Origin: Mucilaginibacter sp. L196
GTDB taxonomy: Bacteria > Bacteroidota > Bacteroidia > Sphingobacteriales > Sphingobacteriaceae
Assembly: GCF_009765905.1 (NCBI RefSeq)
Contig: NZ_LMUO01000019.1
Coordinates: forward strand, 1,222,292-1,286,291
Direction: 5' to 3'
Length of the DNA stretch: 64,000 nt
The notes under the pieces are model-generated. The model saw only the letters and a list, made by a program, of their open reading frames with translations. It was not told the DNA's origin and made no database searches. Positions 15,144 through 24,751 of the stretch are shown here, one piece after another (position 1 is the first letter of the stretch; every line of letters begins with the position of its first letter). A program made the position numbers and the translations under genes.

Positions 15144-17873
15144 TTATTGAGTGTTATAATAAGGGCTGCTGGTGTAATCGCTTTTCTTGCTTAATTTCAA
15201 ATCCTGCAAAATTGTTGATCTTACGCGTAAGGTTACGTTGTAGGATTTGTAATAGCCAAACGGTAACCATTGCATCGACAGATCCCAACAGTGCAGATCG
15301 CGATAAATAGAAAACGAAGTGGCGCTACCTAATTGCCTTGCCCTAATATCATAGTTGGTGGTGTATTGTATTTTCCACTTTGGGGTAAGGTTAATATCAC
15401 CGCTTAACATTAATGTATTAGCTATACTGGTTGAAGTGTATTGATTTGCATATGAGAAGTTGTAATTGAATGAAATATTCCATGGAATTTTAAAATCGAC
15501 ATATGCGGCGGGGTCACTATTTATTACTGCCAGCCTTTGCGCCTGTTGGGGGCTTTGATTTGCCACCAGGGCTCCGATCGGTGCGGTCGTGGTATGCGGT
15601 TGAAATGTGGCCGGGTTAAGGCTACCGCTTATAGATATGGAAAAAGATTGTAAGCTTGGAAGTTTACCATCCTGAAAGGTGTAATGGTTAAGCGTTTGTA
15701 CATATTTCTGTATAGTTCCGCCACCTATTGAATCGCGCACGTTGGTTACGTATGGATTTAAAGAGCCGGAAAAGCTTATATTAACTTTTTCATGAAATAT
15801 AGCTGTGTGACCAGAAAACGCGATCTGGGATAATTTAAAGGAGTCCGCGGCAAAGTTGTATGATGTAGCAAAAGTTAAGCCATCAATTATCTTTATCTTT
15901 CTAGGCGTTTGCGAAGTATCTGTGGCTTTTGGGCGCACTTTAGCTTCGATAGTGTTATCGATACTTAAGTTAAGGCCAGCTTCCCTGCCGGGTGAAGGCC
16001 CGCCATACACACCGTTCTGAAAAATGGAATAGTTGGCAACGGTGGCAGGGTATGGTATAATTGCGTTGCTAACAATGGTTTTATAATAACCAAAGCTTGG
16101 ATCAGAAAAATCGGGATGGTAGGAAAAAGACAAGGATGGTGTCATTACCTCCCTTATAGCTATTAGTTTGCTATTTTTAAAATCGGCCCTGAAGTATACT
16201 TTGGTTGATACTCCCGTACTTAAGGTATATTCCCCTGCCCTTTTAAAGCCGCTAACGGTATCAATAACCGGTAAGGTTGGATTTATAAGGTTATTACGGT
16301 CATAGTATTCCTTTATTGATTGTAAATACCATTGCTCGGTGTAATTTGCCGATGCGCTAAACTGGAAGTACTTAAGGAATGTTTGGTTAAAACCGATTGG
16401 TATCTGATGCTGTAAACCGTTTTGCATACGCTTAAACAACGTATTGCCTTTAAACAATTCATTTTCGGGTACGGCATTAATGTTGTTTTCTGCCTGTAGG
16501 CTATACCCTACGGTGATTTTTTGATACCATTTTTGTTCTCCCACCCTGTCTTTTGAATCAAACGGACTAAGGGTTGACATGTTAAAGCTGATCGTAGGTA
16601 AATCAAGCGTAATGGTTTTAGCTGTAAGATCCTGGCTATGTGACAGGGCTACGTTAAGGTTGAATGGGGTACCAATCCATTGCTTACTGTACGATATACT
16701 TGAGCTTAAGTTATTTTGCGTAAGTGCTGACAGATTATAATTTACAGCTGCCGCGTTATTTTGATAAAATGTTGATGTACCTGCATTTACCGAAGCGCTG
16801 AATGTACTACCGGGGCTGGAATTGGGGTTTTTAGTGTGCGACCAGGTGATATTAAAATCTTTTGCCGGGGGATCACCTTCGAGGCCATAGTTATGAGAAC
16901 CGTAGCTTAGTGAAAGATTACCGGAATATTCATACCTGTTTAAATAGTGAACCGTCTCGTTTAAATCATACGATCCTTTTGAATAATAAGTTCCCTGTGT
17001 GGTAAAATCAACATAATCATTCAGGGCCAGGTAATAACCGAGATTTTTTATATAAAAGCCTAATTGATTGTCCTCACCAAAAGTTGGCAATATAATTCCT
17101 GATGTTTTATGATCTGGTTTTGGGAAAAATCCAAATGGTATGGCCAATGGCAGCGGCACACCTTCAATCTCAAGATAAGCCGGGCCAGAAATGATACGGT
17201 TTTTTTCGCCGATACCCTTGGTAATCACTATACCAAAATCAGTTTCGGGGAATGGTTTATCGCAGGTACTGAAGAGTACATTGCGATAGGCGGCTTCGTC
17301 ATCATTAAGCTTTTTAACCTGCCCTCCCGATATAAAGTTACCATCCTGCTCAGAAGCGGGATTATAAATCTTTCCTTTTTTTGTTTTATAATTAAATAAT
17401 AGCGAATCTGATTCAACAGGTTTATCTTTCCCCTGTTTGGTTATTGGCCTGCCTATATATCGATGCGTTACCGGATCTGTGCTTCCGCTGGCGAATATGA
17501 GGTTGTTTTTTTGGTCGACACGGATGTAATCGGCATCCATTTCAACATCCTGGTATTTTACACGCGCTTTTCCATATAGGTACAAAATCTTGTGTACATT
17601 ATCGGTTATTGTGGAATCGTCATCACTAAATTTTAGTTCTGAATCTAAACCGTCCTTACTTTTTCGTTTAGATGTGTCAGTTTTTGCAGTTTTGACATTC
17701 TTATTACCGGCAGATTGCTTAATTTTAAGAAGTTTTTTGTCTTTTGCAGTATCGAGCTTTATAATAGTATCAATAACAGGCTTGTAATTGTTTCGGATGC
17801 CAATTTTAGAAGCAGCAGAAACATTCACTATTAACACAATTTCGAGCAGAAAAAACAGTTTAATGAATTTCAA
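15144..17873 (-). CDS. lptD: LptD-like LPS-assembly outer-membrane protein
   Basis: This 909-residue protein fits the Bacteroidota LptD form. After a signal peptide comes a Lys-rich spacer, then an OstA/LptA-like beta-jellyroll (about residues 85-200, KILYLYGKARVKYQDVEMDADYIRVD), followed by a very long beta-barrel region rich in aromatic strands. It should place lipopolysaccharide in the outer leaflet of the outer membrane. The start is divergent from the amidase gene with only 53 bases between them. cinA follows directly. The family is robust, although divergent from E. coli LptD. Confidence 0.85.
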   Translation of the reverse strand: MKFIKLFFLLEIVLIVNVSAASKIGIRNNYKPVIDTIIKLDTAKDKKLLKIKQSAGNKNVKTAKTDTSKRKSKDGLDSELKFSDDDSTITDNVHKILYLYGKARVKYQDVEMDADYIRVDQKNNLIFASGSTDPVTHRYIGRPITKQGKDKPVESDSLLFNYKTKKGKIYNPASEQDGNFISGGQVKKLNDDEAAYRNVLFSTCDKPFPETDFGIVITKGIGEKNRIISGPAYLEIEGVPLPLAIPFGFFPKPDHKTSGIILPTFGEDNQLGFYIKNLGYYLALNDYVDFTTQGTYYSKGSYDLNETVHYLNRYEYSGNLSLSYGSHNYGLEGDPPAKDFNITWSHTKNPNSSPGSTFSASVNAGTSTFYQNNAAAVNYNLSALTQNNLSSSISYSKQWIGTPFNLNVALSHSQDLTAKTITLDLPTISFNMSTLSPFDSKDRVGEQKWYQKITVGYSLQAENNINAVPENELFKGNTLFKRMQNGLQHQIPIGFNQTFLKYFQFSASANYTEQWYLQSIKEYYDRNNLINPTLPVIDTVSGFKRAGEYTLSTGVSTKVYFRADFKNSKLIAIREVMTPSLSFSYHPDFSDPSFGYYKTIVSNAIIPYPATVANYSIFQNGVYGGPSPGREAGLNLSIDNTIEAKVRPKATDTSQTPRKIKIIDGLTFATSYNFAADSFKLSQIAFSGHTAIFHEKVNISFSGSLNPYVTNVRDSIGGGTIQKYVQTLNHYTFQDGKLPSLQSFSISISGSLNPATFQPHTTTAPIGALVANQSPQQAQRLAVINSDPAAYVDFKIPWNISFNYNFSYANQYTSTSIANTLMLSGDINLTPKWKIQYTTNYDIRARQLGSATSFSIYRDLHCWDLSMQWLPFGYYKSYNVTLRVRSTILQDLKLSKKSDYTSSPYYNTQ

Positions 17874-17897
17874 AATAGATTACGAATAGTATTTTTG
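17868..17897 (+). promoter_or_regulatory. Promoter of the amidase gene
   Basis: The -7 box TATTTTTG (17890-17897) is a perfect TAnnTTTG. TTTC at 17868-17871 stands in for the -33 TTTG, with 18 bases between. The predicted start is near 17901, about 26 bases before the ATG at 17927. Confidence 0.5.
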
Positions 17898-17926
17898 CAG
17901 AAATAACTTAACAGCTCCCAAACATA

Positions 17927-18811
17927 ATGAAAAATAAAATATTGAAAAGATTGATTTGCACATTCTCCCTGATATTAGTATCCTTTTCGCTATTTTCTTT
18001 CCCTCTATATAAATTTAAAATCGATACACTCACCAGTTCAGGTTATAAGCTCAGAACTGTGATTATTGATGCGGGGCACGGTCAAAACCCGCCAGGAACC
18101 GGTGGGCATTTTTCGCTTGGTGCATCAGGCTCATATTCTAATGAAAGAGATGTAACGCTTGCAATTGCACTTAAATTGCAAACCGCTATAGAAAAAGATA
18201 TGGCAGGAGTTAAAGTAGTTTTAACACGCAGTACACCTGAGGATGTATCGTGGGAAAGACGCTCGGAAATAGCGAATGAGAACAATGGAGACGTTTTTAT
18301 CTCGATACACTGCAACTCGTTGCCTGATAAGGTTGAATACTCGCACGGACGACGTATACACGTGCCTGACCGCTCGGGTAAAGGCGTATTGTTGCTCGTG
18401 TATGGTTTCCATCGAACTAAAGAAGAAGAATCTGTTATCCGGAAAAAACTAAATGAGGATGAGGCTGTTGATGAAACCGGAAACGGTGGCGGCGACCCGA
18501 ATGACCCTACCACGGTTATTTTGATGAATGCCATAAAAACCAAATACCGAAAACAAAGCATCCATTTAGCCGATTTGATAAATACAGAATTTGTTGACCA
18601 TGATGGCAGGCATAGTGACGGTGTAATTGAGCAGGGTGTGTTGGTGCTTTGCCATAGCGCGATGCCATCGGTTTTGGTTGAAACAGGTTTTATAAATAAC
18701 CCTGATGATGAGGCTTATTTAAACTCGGAAAGCGGACAGGATGAAATTGTAGCTTCGTTAGTTAGGGCCTTAACCAATTACAAAAAAGAGGTTGAGGACG
18801 CGGCCGAGTAA
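17927..18811 (+). CDS. N-acetylmuramoyl-L-alanine amidase (Amidase_3)
   Basis: This 294-residue cell-wall amidase cleaves the bond between MurNAc and L-Ala. It has an N-terminal signal/anchor helix and then the Amidase_3 zinc motifs: first His in VIIDAGHGQ, a Glu in SNERDVTLA, the second His in SIHCNS, and the catalytic Glu in VLVETGFI. An insertion of about 60 residues between the second His and the catalytic Glu is common in Bacteroidota members. The gene is divergent from lptD, and an MCE protein gene follows after 77 bases on the same strand. Confidence 0.92.
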   Translation: MKNKILKRLICTFSLILVSFSLFSFPLYKFKIDTLTSSGYKLRTVIIDAGHGQNPPGTGGHFSLGASGSYSNERDVTLAIALKLQTAIEKDMAGVKVVLTRSTPEDVSWERRSEIANENNGDVFISIHCNSLPDKVEYSHGRRIHVPDRSGKGVLLLVYGFHRTKEEESVIRKKLNEDEAVDETGNGGGDPNDPTTVILMNAIKTKYRKQSIHLADLINTEFVDHDGRHSDGVIEQGVLVLCHSAMPSVLVETGFINNPDDEAYLNSESGQDEIVASLVRALTNYKKEVEDAAE

Positions 18812-18888
18812 CAAAGTTTACTAATTGGTGTTAGGTTTATTAAGCATTTGAATTAAATTTGACACTTGTTACAACACATATATAATTA

Positions 18889-19833
18889 ATGAAAATATCA
18901 AACGAAACAAAAGTCGGAATACTTACCACCATTGGTATTGCGGTATTAATACTAGGATACAGTTACTTAAGTGGTAATGATGTTTTCTCCAACTCAAATA
19001 AATACTATGCCGTTTATAATAGTGTTGATGGTTTATCAGTATCAAAACCGGTATTGGTAAATGGCTTTCAGATAGGCAAGGTATCAAAAATGGTTTTACG
19101 CCCTGATGGAAAAACTGTAGTTGAATTTAGAATAGATCCTCAATATAACGTGCCTTTAAATACTCACGCGCAGTTAATAAGCACCGACCTTTTGGGTGGT
19201 AAAGCGATTAAGTTTGAATATGGTGACAGCAAGCAAATGGCCCCTGATAGGGATACCCTTTCGGCTGACATACAAGGCAGTTTGGCCGAAAGCCTGCAAC
19301 CGATACAGATGAAGGCAGAGAATTTAATTTCAAAACTAGATTCATCATTGGCATCTATCAATAAAATACTGAACCCGAATTTTCAGAAAAATGTTGACCG
19401 CAGCTTTACCAGTATTGCTAACTCGTTGCAAACGCTTGAGGGTACTACCAAAAAAATTGATGCTTTGGTTGGCACACAGTCTGACCATATCAATGGTATT
19501 ATGACCAATGCCGAAGCTGTTTCAAATAACTTAAAAACCAGCACATCGCATTTAGATGCGATCTCAACCAATTTTGAAAGCTTTAGCAATCAGTTGGCAT
19601 CATCAAACATAAAACAAACTCTAGGAAGCGCCAACCTGGCTTTGGCCGATCTGCAAGCTACCATTGGCAAAATAAATAATGGCCAAGGCTCTTTAGGCTT
19701 ACTGATTAACGATAATAACATGTACAAGAATTTAAATGACGCGACTGCTAATTTAAACAACCTGTTTATCGATATTAAAGCACATCCTAAGCGTTATGTG
19801 AGCTTCTCGGTATTTGGCGGAAAGAAAGACTAA
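18889..19833 (+). CDS. MlaD-family (MCE domain) lipid-transport protein
   Basis: This 314-residue protein has one N-terminal TM helix (VGILTTIGIAVLILGYSYL), a single MCE domain (about residues 36-115, YAVYNSVDGLSVSKPVLVNG) and a long coiled-coil tail. MCE proteins form hexameric rings or tunnels that move phospholipids between membranes with an ABC transporter. No permease or ATPase gene is adjacent here, so these would have to come from elsewhere. It lies downstream of the amidase gene in the same direction and may share its transcript. Confidence 0.9.
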   Translation: MKISNETKVGILTTIGIAVLILGYSYLSGNDVFSNSNKYYAVYNSVDGLSVSKPVLVNGFQIGKVSKMVLRPDGKTVVEFRIDPQYNVPLNTHAQLISTDLLGGKAIKFEYGDSKQMAPDRDTLSADIQGSLAESLQPIQMKAENLISKLDSSLASINKILNPNFQKNVDRSFTSIANSLQTLEGTTKKIDALVGTQSDHINGIMTNAEAVSNNLKTSTSHLDAISTNFESFSNQLASSNIKQTLGSANLALADLQATIGKINNGQGSLGLLINDNNMYKNLNDATANLNNLFIDIKAHPKRYVSFSVFGGKKD

Positions 19834-19921
19834 GTTAATTTTTTGATGTATAGATATACAGATGTGTGATTGCTTACACTTCATAATTCGTTATAAATAA
19901 CAGATAATAAGCAACTTAAGC

Positions 19922-20839
19922 TTATTCACCTATAACAAAGGTTTTGCCTTCAATGGCTAATTCTGTCTTTGGGAAAACTGTTTTGGCTTCTTCAAGCAGC
20001 TCATTCAGCGTTTTGTATCGGGCTGAGAAATGCCCCAACAATAATTCATGTGCACCAACCTTTAAAGCAACTGTGGCGGCCTGGAGCGATGTGGTATGAA
20101 AGGTGCTCTGTGCCCTATCCAGCATATCATGCAAAAAAGTGGATTCATGATATAATAAGGTAACGCCTTTTATCTGATCAAAATACTGTTCGTTATAAAT
20201 TGTATCCGAACAAAAAGCATAGCTCTTGGGTTCATCCGGATCTAAAGTCAACGTGTCATTTTTGTATACTGTGCCGTCATTCGCAGTATAGTCCACTCCT
20301 TTTTTCAGCGCTGTATAATATTCGATAGGTATTTTTAATTCTTCCAGTTTTTCTTTAAGCAGTTTACGGTTACGCTTTTTTTGCTTGAATAAAAAACCGG
20401 TACAATCAATCCTGTGATCCAACGGTATGGTTTCCACAGTTACATCCTGATTGCTCAATACTATTTCGGCTTTATTTGGATTGGTATCTATATAGTTGAT
20501 TGGATACTGCAGCGTTGTTTCGGAATATTTTAGTTGCAGGTTAATGATTTCTTTTAAATGCGCCGGTGCAAAAATAGTGATGGGTTTAATACGGCCGTTT
20601 AAATGTAATGAAGATAACAAACCGACAAGGCCAAGATAATGATCGCCATGCAAGTGGCTGATAAAAATATATTCTATACGAGTGGATTTTATACCGAACC
20701 GCAACATTTGTTGTTGTGTACCTTCAGCACAATCAATAAGGTATAAGCGTTCGTTGATATTTAGCGCTTGTGATGTAGGGTTTCGGTTAAAAATGGGTGT
20801 TGCAGAACTGCTGCCAAGTATTGTTACCTCGAATTTCAT
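19922..20839 (-). CDS. rnz: Ribonuclease Z
   Basis: This is a 305-residue metallo-beta-lactamase-fold endonuclease that trims tRNA 3' trailers. The zinc motif SHLHGDH lies near residue 65, with further ligands in HESTF and the C-terminal GHFSARY. The tRNA-binding exosite arm is present between about residues 150 and 180. The length is normal for bacterial RNase Z. A STAS gene lies 22 bases upstream on the same strand. Confidence 0.93.
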   Translation of the reverse strand: MKFEVTILGSSSATPIFNRNPTSQALNINERLYLIDCAEGTQQQMLRFGIKSTRIEYIFISHLHGDHYLGLVGLLSSLHLNGRIKPITIFAPAHLKEIINLQLKYSETTLQYPINYIDTNPNKAEIVLSNQDVTVETIPLDHRIDCTGFLFKQKKRNRKLLKEKLEELKIPIEYYTALKKGVDYTANDGTVYKNDTLTLDPDEPKSYAFCSDTIYNEQYFDQIKGVTLLYHESTFLHDMLDRAQSTFHTTSLQAATVALKVGAHELLLGHFSARYKTLNELLEEAKTVFPKTELAIEGKTFVIGE

Positions 20840-20861
20840 ACAGGGTAAACAATAATTGTTA

Positions 20862-21239
20862 CTATTTTGCTTCTTTTTTTAGATCTTTTTCTATTTCTTC
20901 AGAAAATATTAAATCAATACCTTCTTCCGTACCCGGAACTATAGATAATACATTATCCAATTGTGAAATAGTTATCAGCCTTGCAACGGCATCACAAAGG
21001 CCCGAAAGTATAAATACACCACCAGCGTTTTTACATAAACGGTGACCAACTAACAGACTGCTTAAACCTGAAGAATCGGCGAACTTTACCTGCGAAAGGT
21101 CAAGTATTATATTACGCTGACCTTCAGTGTTCATCAAGATAAGTTCTGATTTTAATTGCGGGGTTACTAATGAATTTAATTTGGATTCATTAAGCTTAAC
21201 CAAAATGTATTTCTCGTGTTTGTCAACAGCAAATTTCAT
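20862..21239 (-). CDS. STAS-domain protein (anti-sigma-factor-antagonist-like)
   Basis: This 125-residue single STAS domain has the central motif ILDLSQVKFADSSGLSSLL, including the Ser that partner kinases phosphorylate in SpoIIAA-type proteins. An acidic/Lys-rich tail follows. No anti-sigma kinase is nearby, so the partner is unknown. It lies between purC and rnz on the same strand and is probably cotranscribed with rnz. Confidence 0.88.
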   Translation of the reverse strand: MKFAVDKHEKYILVKLNESKLNSLVTPQLKSELILMNTEGQRNIILDLSQVKFADSSGLSSLLVGHRLCKNAGGVFILSGLCDAVARLITISQLDNVLSIVPGTEEGIDLIFSEEIEKDLKKEAK

Positions 21240-21286
21240 TTTCGAAAATTATTTAAGCTAATATATTAACTTTAATTATAATATTT

Positions 21287-22234
21287 TTATAAAACTGAAG
21301 TTATCGCATGATTAATTGCACCTTCTACCCTTTTCAGTACCTCACCACTTTCGGGCTTTACAAATGCCTCACCTGTAATTTTCTCATAAAGCTCGATATA
21401 CCTGTCGGATATTGACTGTACAATCTCCGGTGTCATTTCAGGCACCACTTGTCCGTCTTTACCCTGGAAACCATTTTCAATTAACCATTTACGTACAAAC
21501 TCCTTTGAAAGTTGTTTTTGTGCCTCGCCTGTTGCCTGGCGTTCCTCGTATCCCTCGCTATAAAAATAGCGGGATGAATCTGGTGTATGAATCTCGTCAA
21601 TTAAAAATATCTTACCGTCGGCTTTGCCAAATTCATATTTGGTATCTACCAAAATAAGGCCTTGTTTTTTAGCTATTTCGGTGCCGCGCTGGTATAAAGC
21701 ACGGGTGTATTTCTCTAACTGGATGTAATCCTCCTCGGATACGATGCCTTTAGCCAATATCTGCTCGCGCGATATATCCTCATCATGCCCTACTGATGCT
21801 TTTGTTGTTGGGGTGATAATAGGCTCAGGCAGTTTGTCGTTTTCCTTTAAACCTTCAGGTAAACTAACTCCACAAACTTCCCTTTTTCCTAAAGCATATT
21901 CGCGGGCAGCGTGACCTGCTAAATAACCACGGATCACCATCTCTACTTTAAAAGGTTCGCATATACGGCCAATGGTAACACTTGGATCAGGTACATTAAC
22001 TACCCAGTTTGGTACAATATCGGCAGTGGCTTTCAAAAAACCTGCTGCAATTTGGTTCAATACCTGCCCTTTGTAAGGAATAGGTTCAGGCAAAACCACA
22101 TCAAATGCCGAGATGCGATCGCTAACCACCATTACCAGGTATTTATTATCTATAGTATAAACGTCACGTACTTTCCCCTTGTAAAAGCTCGTCTGTCCCG
22201 GAAAGTTAAAATGTGTTTCTTTTATTGCGTTCAT
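21287..22234 (-). CDS. purC: SAICAR synthase
   Basis: This is phosphoribosylaminoimidazole-succinocarboxamide synthase, an ATP-dependent step of purine synthesis joining CAIR and aspartate. The 315 residues show [10 protein letters not shown] at the nucleotide-binding start, [11 protein letters not shown], and LVDTKYEFG. The length is that of the longer bacterial/yeast-like form. It stands alone rather than in a pur operon. A repeat-rich hairpin (22241-22335) separates it from phoH upstream. Confidence 0.95.
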   Translation of the reverse strand: MNAIKETHFNFPGQTSFYKGKVRDVYTIDNKYLVMVVSDRISAFDVVLPEPIPYKGQVLNQIAAGFLKATADIVPNWVVNVPDPSVTIGRICEPFKVEMVIRGYLAGHAAREYALGKREVCGVSLPEGLKENDKLPEPIITPTTKASVGHDEDISREQILAKGIVSEEDYIQLEKYTRALYQRGTEIAKKQGLILVDTKYEFGKADGKIFLIDEIHTPDSSRYFYSEGYEERQATGEAQKQLSKEFVRKWLIENGFQGKDGQVVPEMTPEIVQSISDRYIELYEKITGEAFVKPESGEVLKRVEGAINHAITSVL

Positions 22235-22240
22235 TTTTTT

Positions 22241-22335
22241 AGTATCAAGTAATTAGTATCAAGTCGCAAGTATTTAACTGGCTTCAAGTATTTAGTTTTT
22301 TTTGTCTTGATACTAAATACTTGATACTTGATACT
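22241..22335. repeat. Intergenic palindrome built of reiterated AGTATCAAG words
   Basis: The left part repeats AGTATCAAG and CAAGTATTTA. The right part (22306-22335) carries the complement as CTTGATACT words. Together they can fold as a long AT-rich hairpin that fills the whole purC-phoH gap. It overlaps the last codons of phoH by 2 bases. Confidence 0.7.
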
Positions 22336-23293
22336 ATTGTATATCTCCGTAGGCTGCTAGTATTTTACGCACTAATTTATGCCTTACAACGTCTTCTCCG
22401 CTCAGGTAAACTATTTCTATACCACTGATATCGGTTAGTATCCTTAAAGCCGTGTGCAAGCCTGATTGTTGTTTTTTTGGTAGATCTATCTGTGTAACAT
22501 CACCCGTAACAATAAATTTGGCTGATGGGCCCATACGTGTTAAAAACATTTTCAACTGCATATCGGTCGCATTTTGTGCCTCATCTAATATCACAAAGCA
22601 ATTATCAAGGGTACGGCCACGCATAAATGCCAGTGGTGCGATTTCGATAGTACGGTTTTCTAAATAAACCTTCAGCTTTTCAGCCGGGATCATATCATCC
22701 AGTGCATCATATAAAGGGCGTAAATACGGATCTATCTTTTCCTTTAGATCGCCGGGCAAAAAGCCCAGGTTCTCCCCTGCTTCAACAGCCGGGCGGGTTA
22801 ATATGATCCGTTTGATCTCTTTATTTTTTAAAGCACGTACCGCTAAAGCAACCGCGGTATAAGTTTTACCGGTACCCGCAGGGCCAATGGCAAAAAGTAT
22901 ATCGCTTTTGTTAATACAATCCACCATTTTGTGCTGGTTTGCCGTACGGGCCTTTACCATCACACCGTTAGGGCCGAAGACGATAACTTCGCCGCTCGCG
23001 AATTTATCAACAGTTGTTTCGGTGGTAGTTGATGAAGATGCCTTAGCGCCGAGTATCCGTTCCAGATCGGTAATATTCAGTGTTTCATATTTTTCTACAT
23101 GAGCAATTAAATGGCTAAACCGCTCCTGAAAAATCGTTATCTCGTGCTCATCACCCAATACCTTAACTTCGCTGCCACGGGCAACTAATTTAAGTTTAGG
23201 ATATTGCTTTTTAATGATCTCAAAATGATCATTATTCGGTCCCCATAAAACAGCGGGGTTAACATTTTCAATTGATAATTTAAGTTCGTTCAA
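22334..23293 (-). CDS. PhoH-family ATPase
   Basis: This is a 319-residue PhoH/YbeZ-type protein. It has an N-terminal KH-like segment, Walker A (GPAGTGKT, near residue 140), Walker B (VILDEAQNA) and the VTGDVTQIDLPK motif. Relatives work with YbeY in RNA or ribosome metabolism. The start appears to be TTG at 23293 because no in-frame ATG exists before an upstream stop. It is divergent from the SAM hydrolase gene, separated by about 100 bases. Confidence 0.92.
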   Translation of the reverse strand: MNELKLSIENVNPAVLWGPNNDHFEIIKKQYPKLKLVARGSEVKVLGDEHEITIFQERFSHLIAHVEKYETLNITDLERILGAKASSSTTTETTVDKFASGEVIVFGPNGVMVKARTANQHKMVDCINKSDILFAIGPAGTGKTYTAVALAVRALKNKEIKRIILTRPAVEAGENLGFLPGDLKEKIDPYLRPLYDALDDMIPAEKLKVYLENRTIEIAPLAFMRGRTLDNCFVILDEAQNATDMQLKMFLTRMGPSAKFIVTGDVTQIDLPKKQQSGLHTALRILTDISGIEIVYLSGEDVVRHKLVRKILAAYGDIQ

Positions 23294-23395
23294 TACAAAT
23301 TGATTTAATTAGTTGCAGATTTTTATGAATTAAAAATTGAATATTTGCAGCTGCTAATGCTTCTACAAGATTAGTAATAAAATTTTAAAATATTA

Positions 23396-24172
23396 ATGGC
23401 AATAATAACATTAACTACAGATTTAGGCGATAAGGATATTTACCAGGCCGCTTTGAAAGGCAGCATCCTGAAACTTTTGCCTTCTGTAAATATAGTTGAT
23501 ATTACTAACAATGTTTCCGCCTTTAATATACAGCAAGCAGCATTCATATTAAAAAATAGTTTTCATTATTTTCCTGAATATACGGTGCATTTAATTGGTA
23601 TTGACACTGTTTTTAATAACAACACAAAATACCTGGCCATAAAATATAAGAACCATTATTTTGTTGGGGCTGATAATGGCATATTCTCACTGATGTTTAA
23701 CGCCGACCCTGATGAAATGGTGGAAATAAACATTATGCAGGACCTTAAATTTTTGCACTTTCCGCTGGCAGATATTTTTGTTAAAGCTGCCTGCCATTTG
23801 GCGAGCGGTGGAAAACTGGAAGAAATTGGTGAGCCGATTGATACCATCGAGAAAAAAATGAACCTGCAACCTGTGGTTGAAAAAAACGTAATTAAAGGTT
23901 CTGTGATTTATATCGACTCGTTTCAGAACGTTATTACTAATATAACTAAGGAGTTTTTTAACAGCATACAGCAAGGACGCCGTTTTATTTTGTATTTTAA
24001 GCGCAATGAGACTATCAGCGATTTAAGCTGGCACTACAGTGAAGTGCCGGAAGGCGAAAAACTATGCTTATTCGGCATAAGCGATCATTTAGAAATCGCA
24101 ATTAATAAAGGTAATGCAAGCGGATTGTTAGGCTTAAATTTGGGCGATAGTGTTATATTGGACTTTCAATAA
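23396..24172 (+). CDS. SAM hydroxide adenosyltransferase (DUF62 family)
   Basis: This 258-residue protein belongs to the chlorinase/fluorinase-like DUF62 family, whose common bacterial members hydrolyse S-adenosylmethionine to adenosine and methionine. The N-terminus LTTDLGDKDIYQAALKG carries the binding Asp, with FVGADNGIFSL and SVIYIDSFQNVITNI further on. The family usually has F-G-N in the last motif where this protein has F-Q-N. A small membrane protein gene follows after 5 bases, suggesting one transcript. Confidence 0.9.
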   Translation: MAIITLTTDLGDKDIYQAALKGSILKLLPSVNIVDITNNVSAFNIQQAAFILKNSFHYFPEYTVHLIGIDTVFNNNTKYLAIKYKNHYFVGADNGIFSLMFNADPDEMVEINIMQDLKFLHFPLADIFVKAACHLASGGKLEEIGEPIDTIEKKMNLQPVVEKNVIKGSVIYIDSFQNVITNITKEFFNSIQQGRRFILYFKRNETISDLSWHYSEVPEGEKLCLFGISDHLEIAINKGNASGLLGLNLGDSVILDFQ

Positions 24173-24177
24173 AAAAT

Positions 24178-24696
24178 ATGAAAAAAATACTTTTACTTGC
24201 CCTACTCTCTTTTTTCCTGGTTAATGCTTTCGCGCAGGCTGGTAGCGATTCGGCGGCTTACCAAGCTCAGCGTGCAAAAATAAATAACATGCTGACTGTA
24301 CGGACACAAAAGTTTGGGCAATATGACCAGAGTTTGAGCCAGCATACTGGTATTTTCGGTTTACAGACTAAGAAAGATATTCGTCATTCTAATGATATTT
24401 TGATGGATATTGTCAAGACGGATAATGACATCTTTGTACAGACGAAAATATTACTGGATTATCGCGCTTTTGAGCAAAGCCAGGCGCAAAGCCACGTTGC
24501 TGAAGTGGATAATAACGCAACAGGCTACATGGCTACTATCAATAAATTGCGCGCTGATAATGATAGACTTAAACACGATGCCGAAATATCTGAGCAAGAT
24601 CATAAAAAAGTATCAACCAGGGCCCTTGCCATTGTTGTTGCACTTATTGTTATTATTTTGTTTTTACTAAGAGCCAAATACGTTAAAAAGAATTAG
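24178..24696 (+). CDS. Secreted/anchored coiled-coil protein (unknown function)
   Basis: This 172-residue protein has a signal peptide (KKILLLALLSFFLVNAFAQ), a long hydrophilic helix/coiled-coil region, and a C-terminal TM helix (ALAIVVALIVIILFLL) followed by basic residues. The layout suggests a periplasmic coiled coil anchored in the inner membrane from its C-terminus. No named family is recognised. It is 5 bases after the SAM hydrolase gene and 55 bases before the beta-CASP nuclease gene, all rightward. Confidence 0.8.
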   Translation: MKKILLLALLSFFLVNAFAQAGSDSAAYQAQRAKINNMLTVRTQKFGQYDQSLSQHTGIFGLQTKKDIRHSNDILMDIVKTDNDIFVQTKILLDYRAFEQSQAQSHVAEVDNNATGYMATINKLRADNDRLKHDAEISEQDHKKVSTRALAIVVALIVIILFLLRAKYVKKN

Positions 24697-24751
24697 TTGT
24701 TCGTTACTAATTATACCCCTATTGCAATAAGCGAACAATTAAAACGCTGAA

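Noticed and set aside
15144-17926. A divergent operator search in the lptD-amidase gap beyond the promoter
   Set aside because: The 53-base gap holds the amidase -7 box, and no clear box for lptD or palindrome was found.
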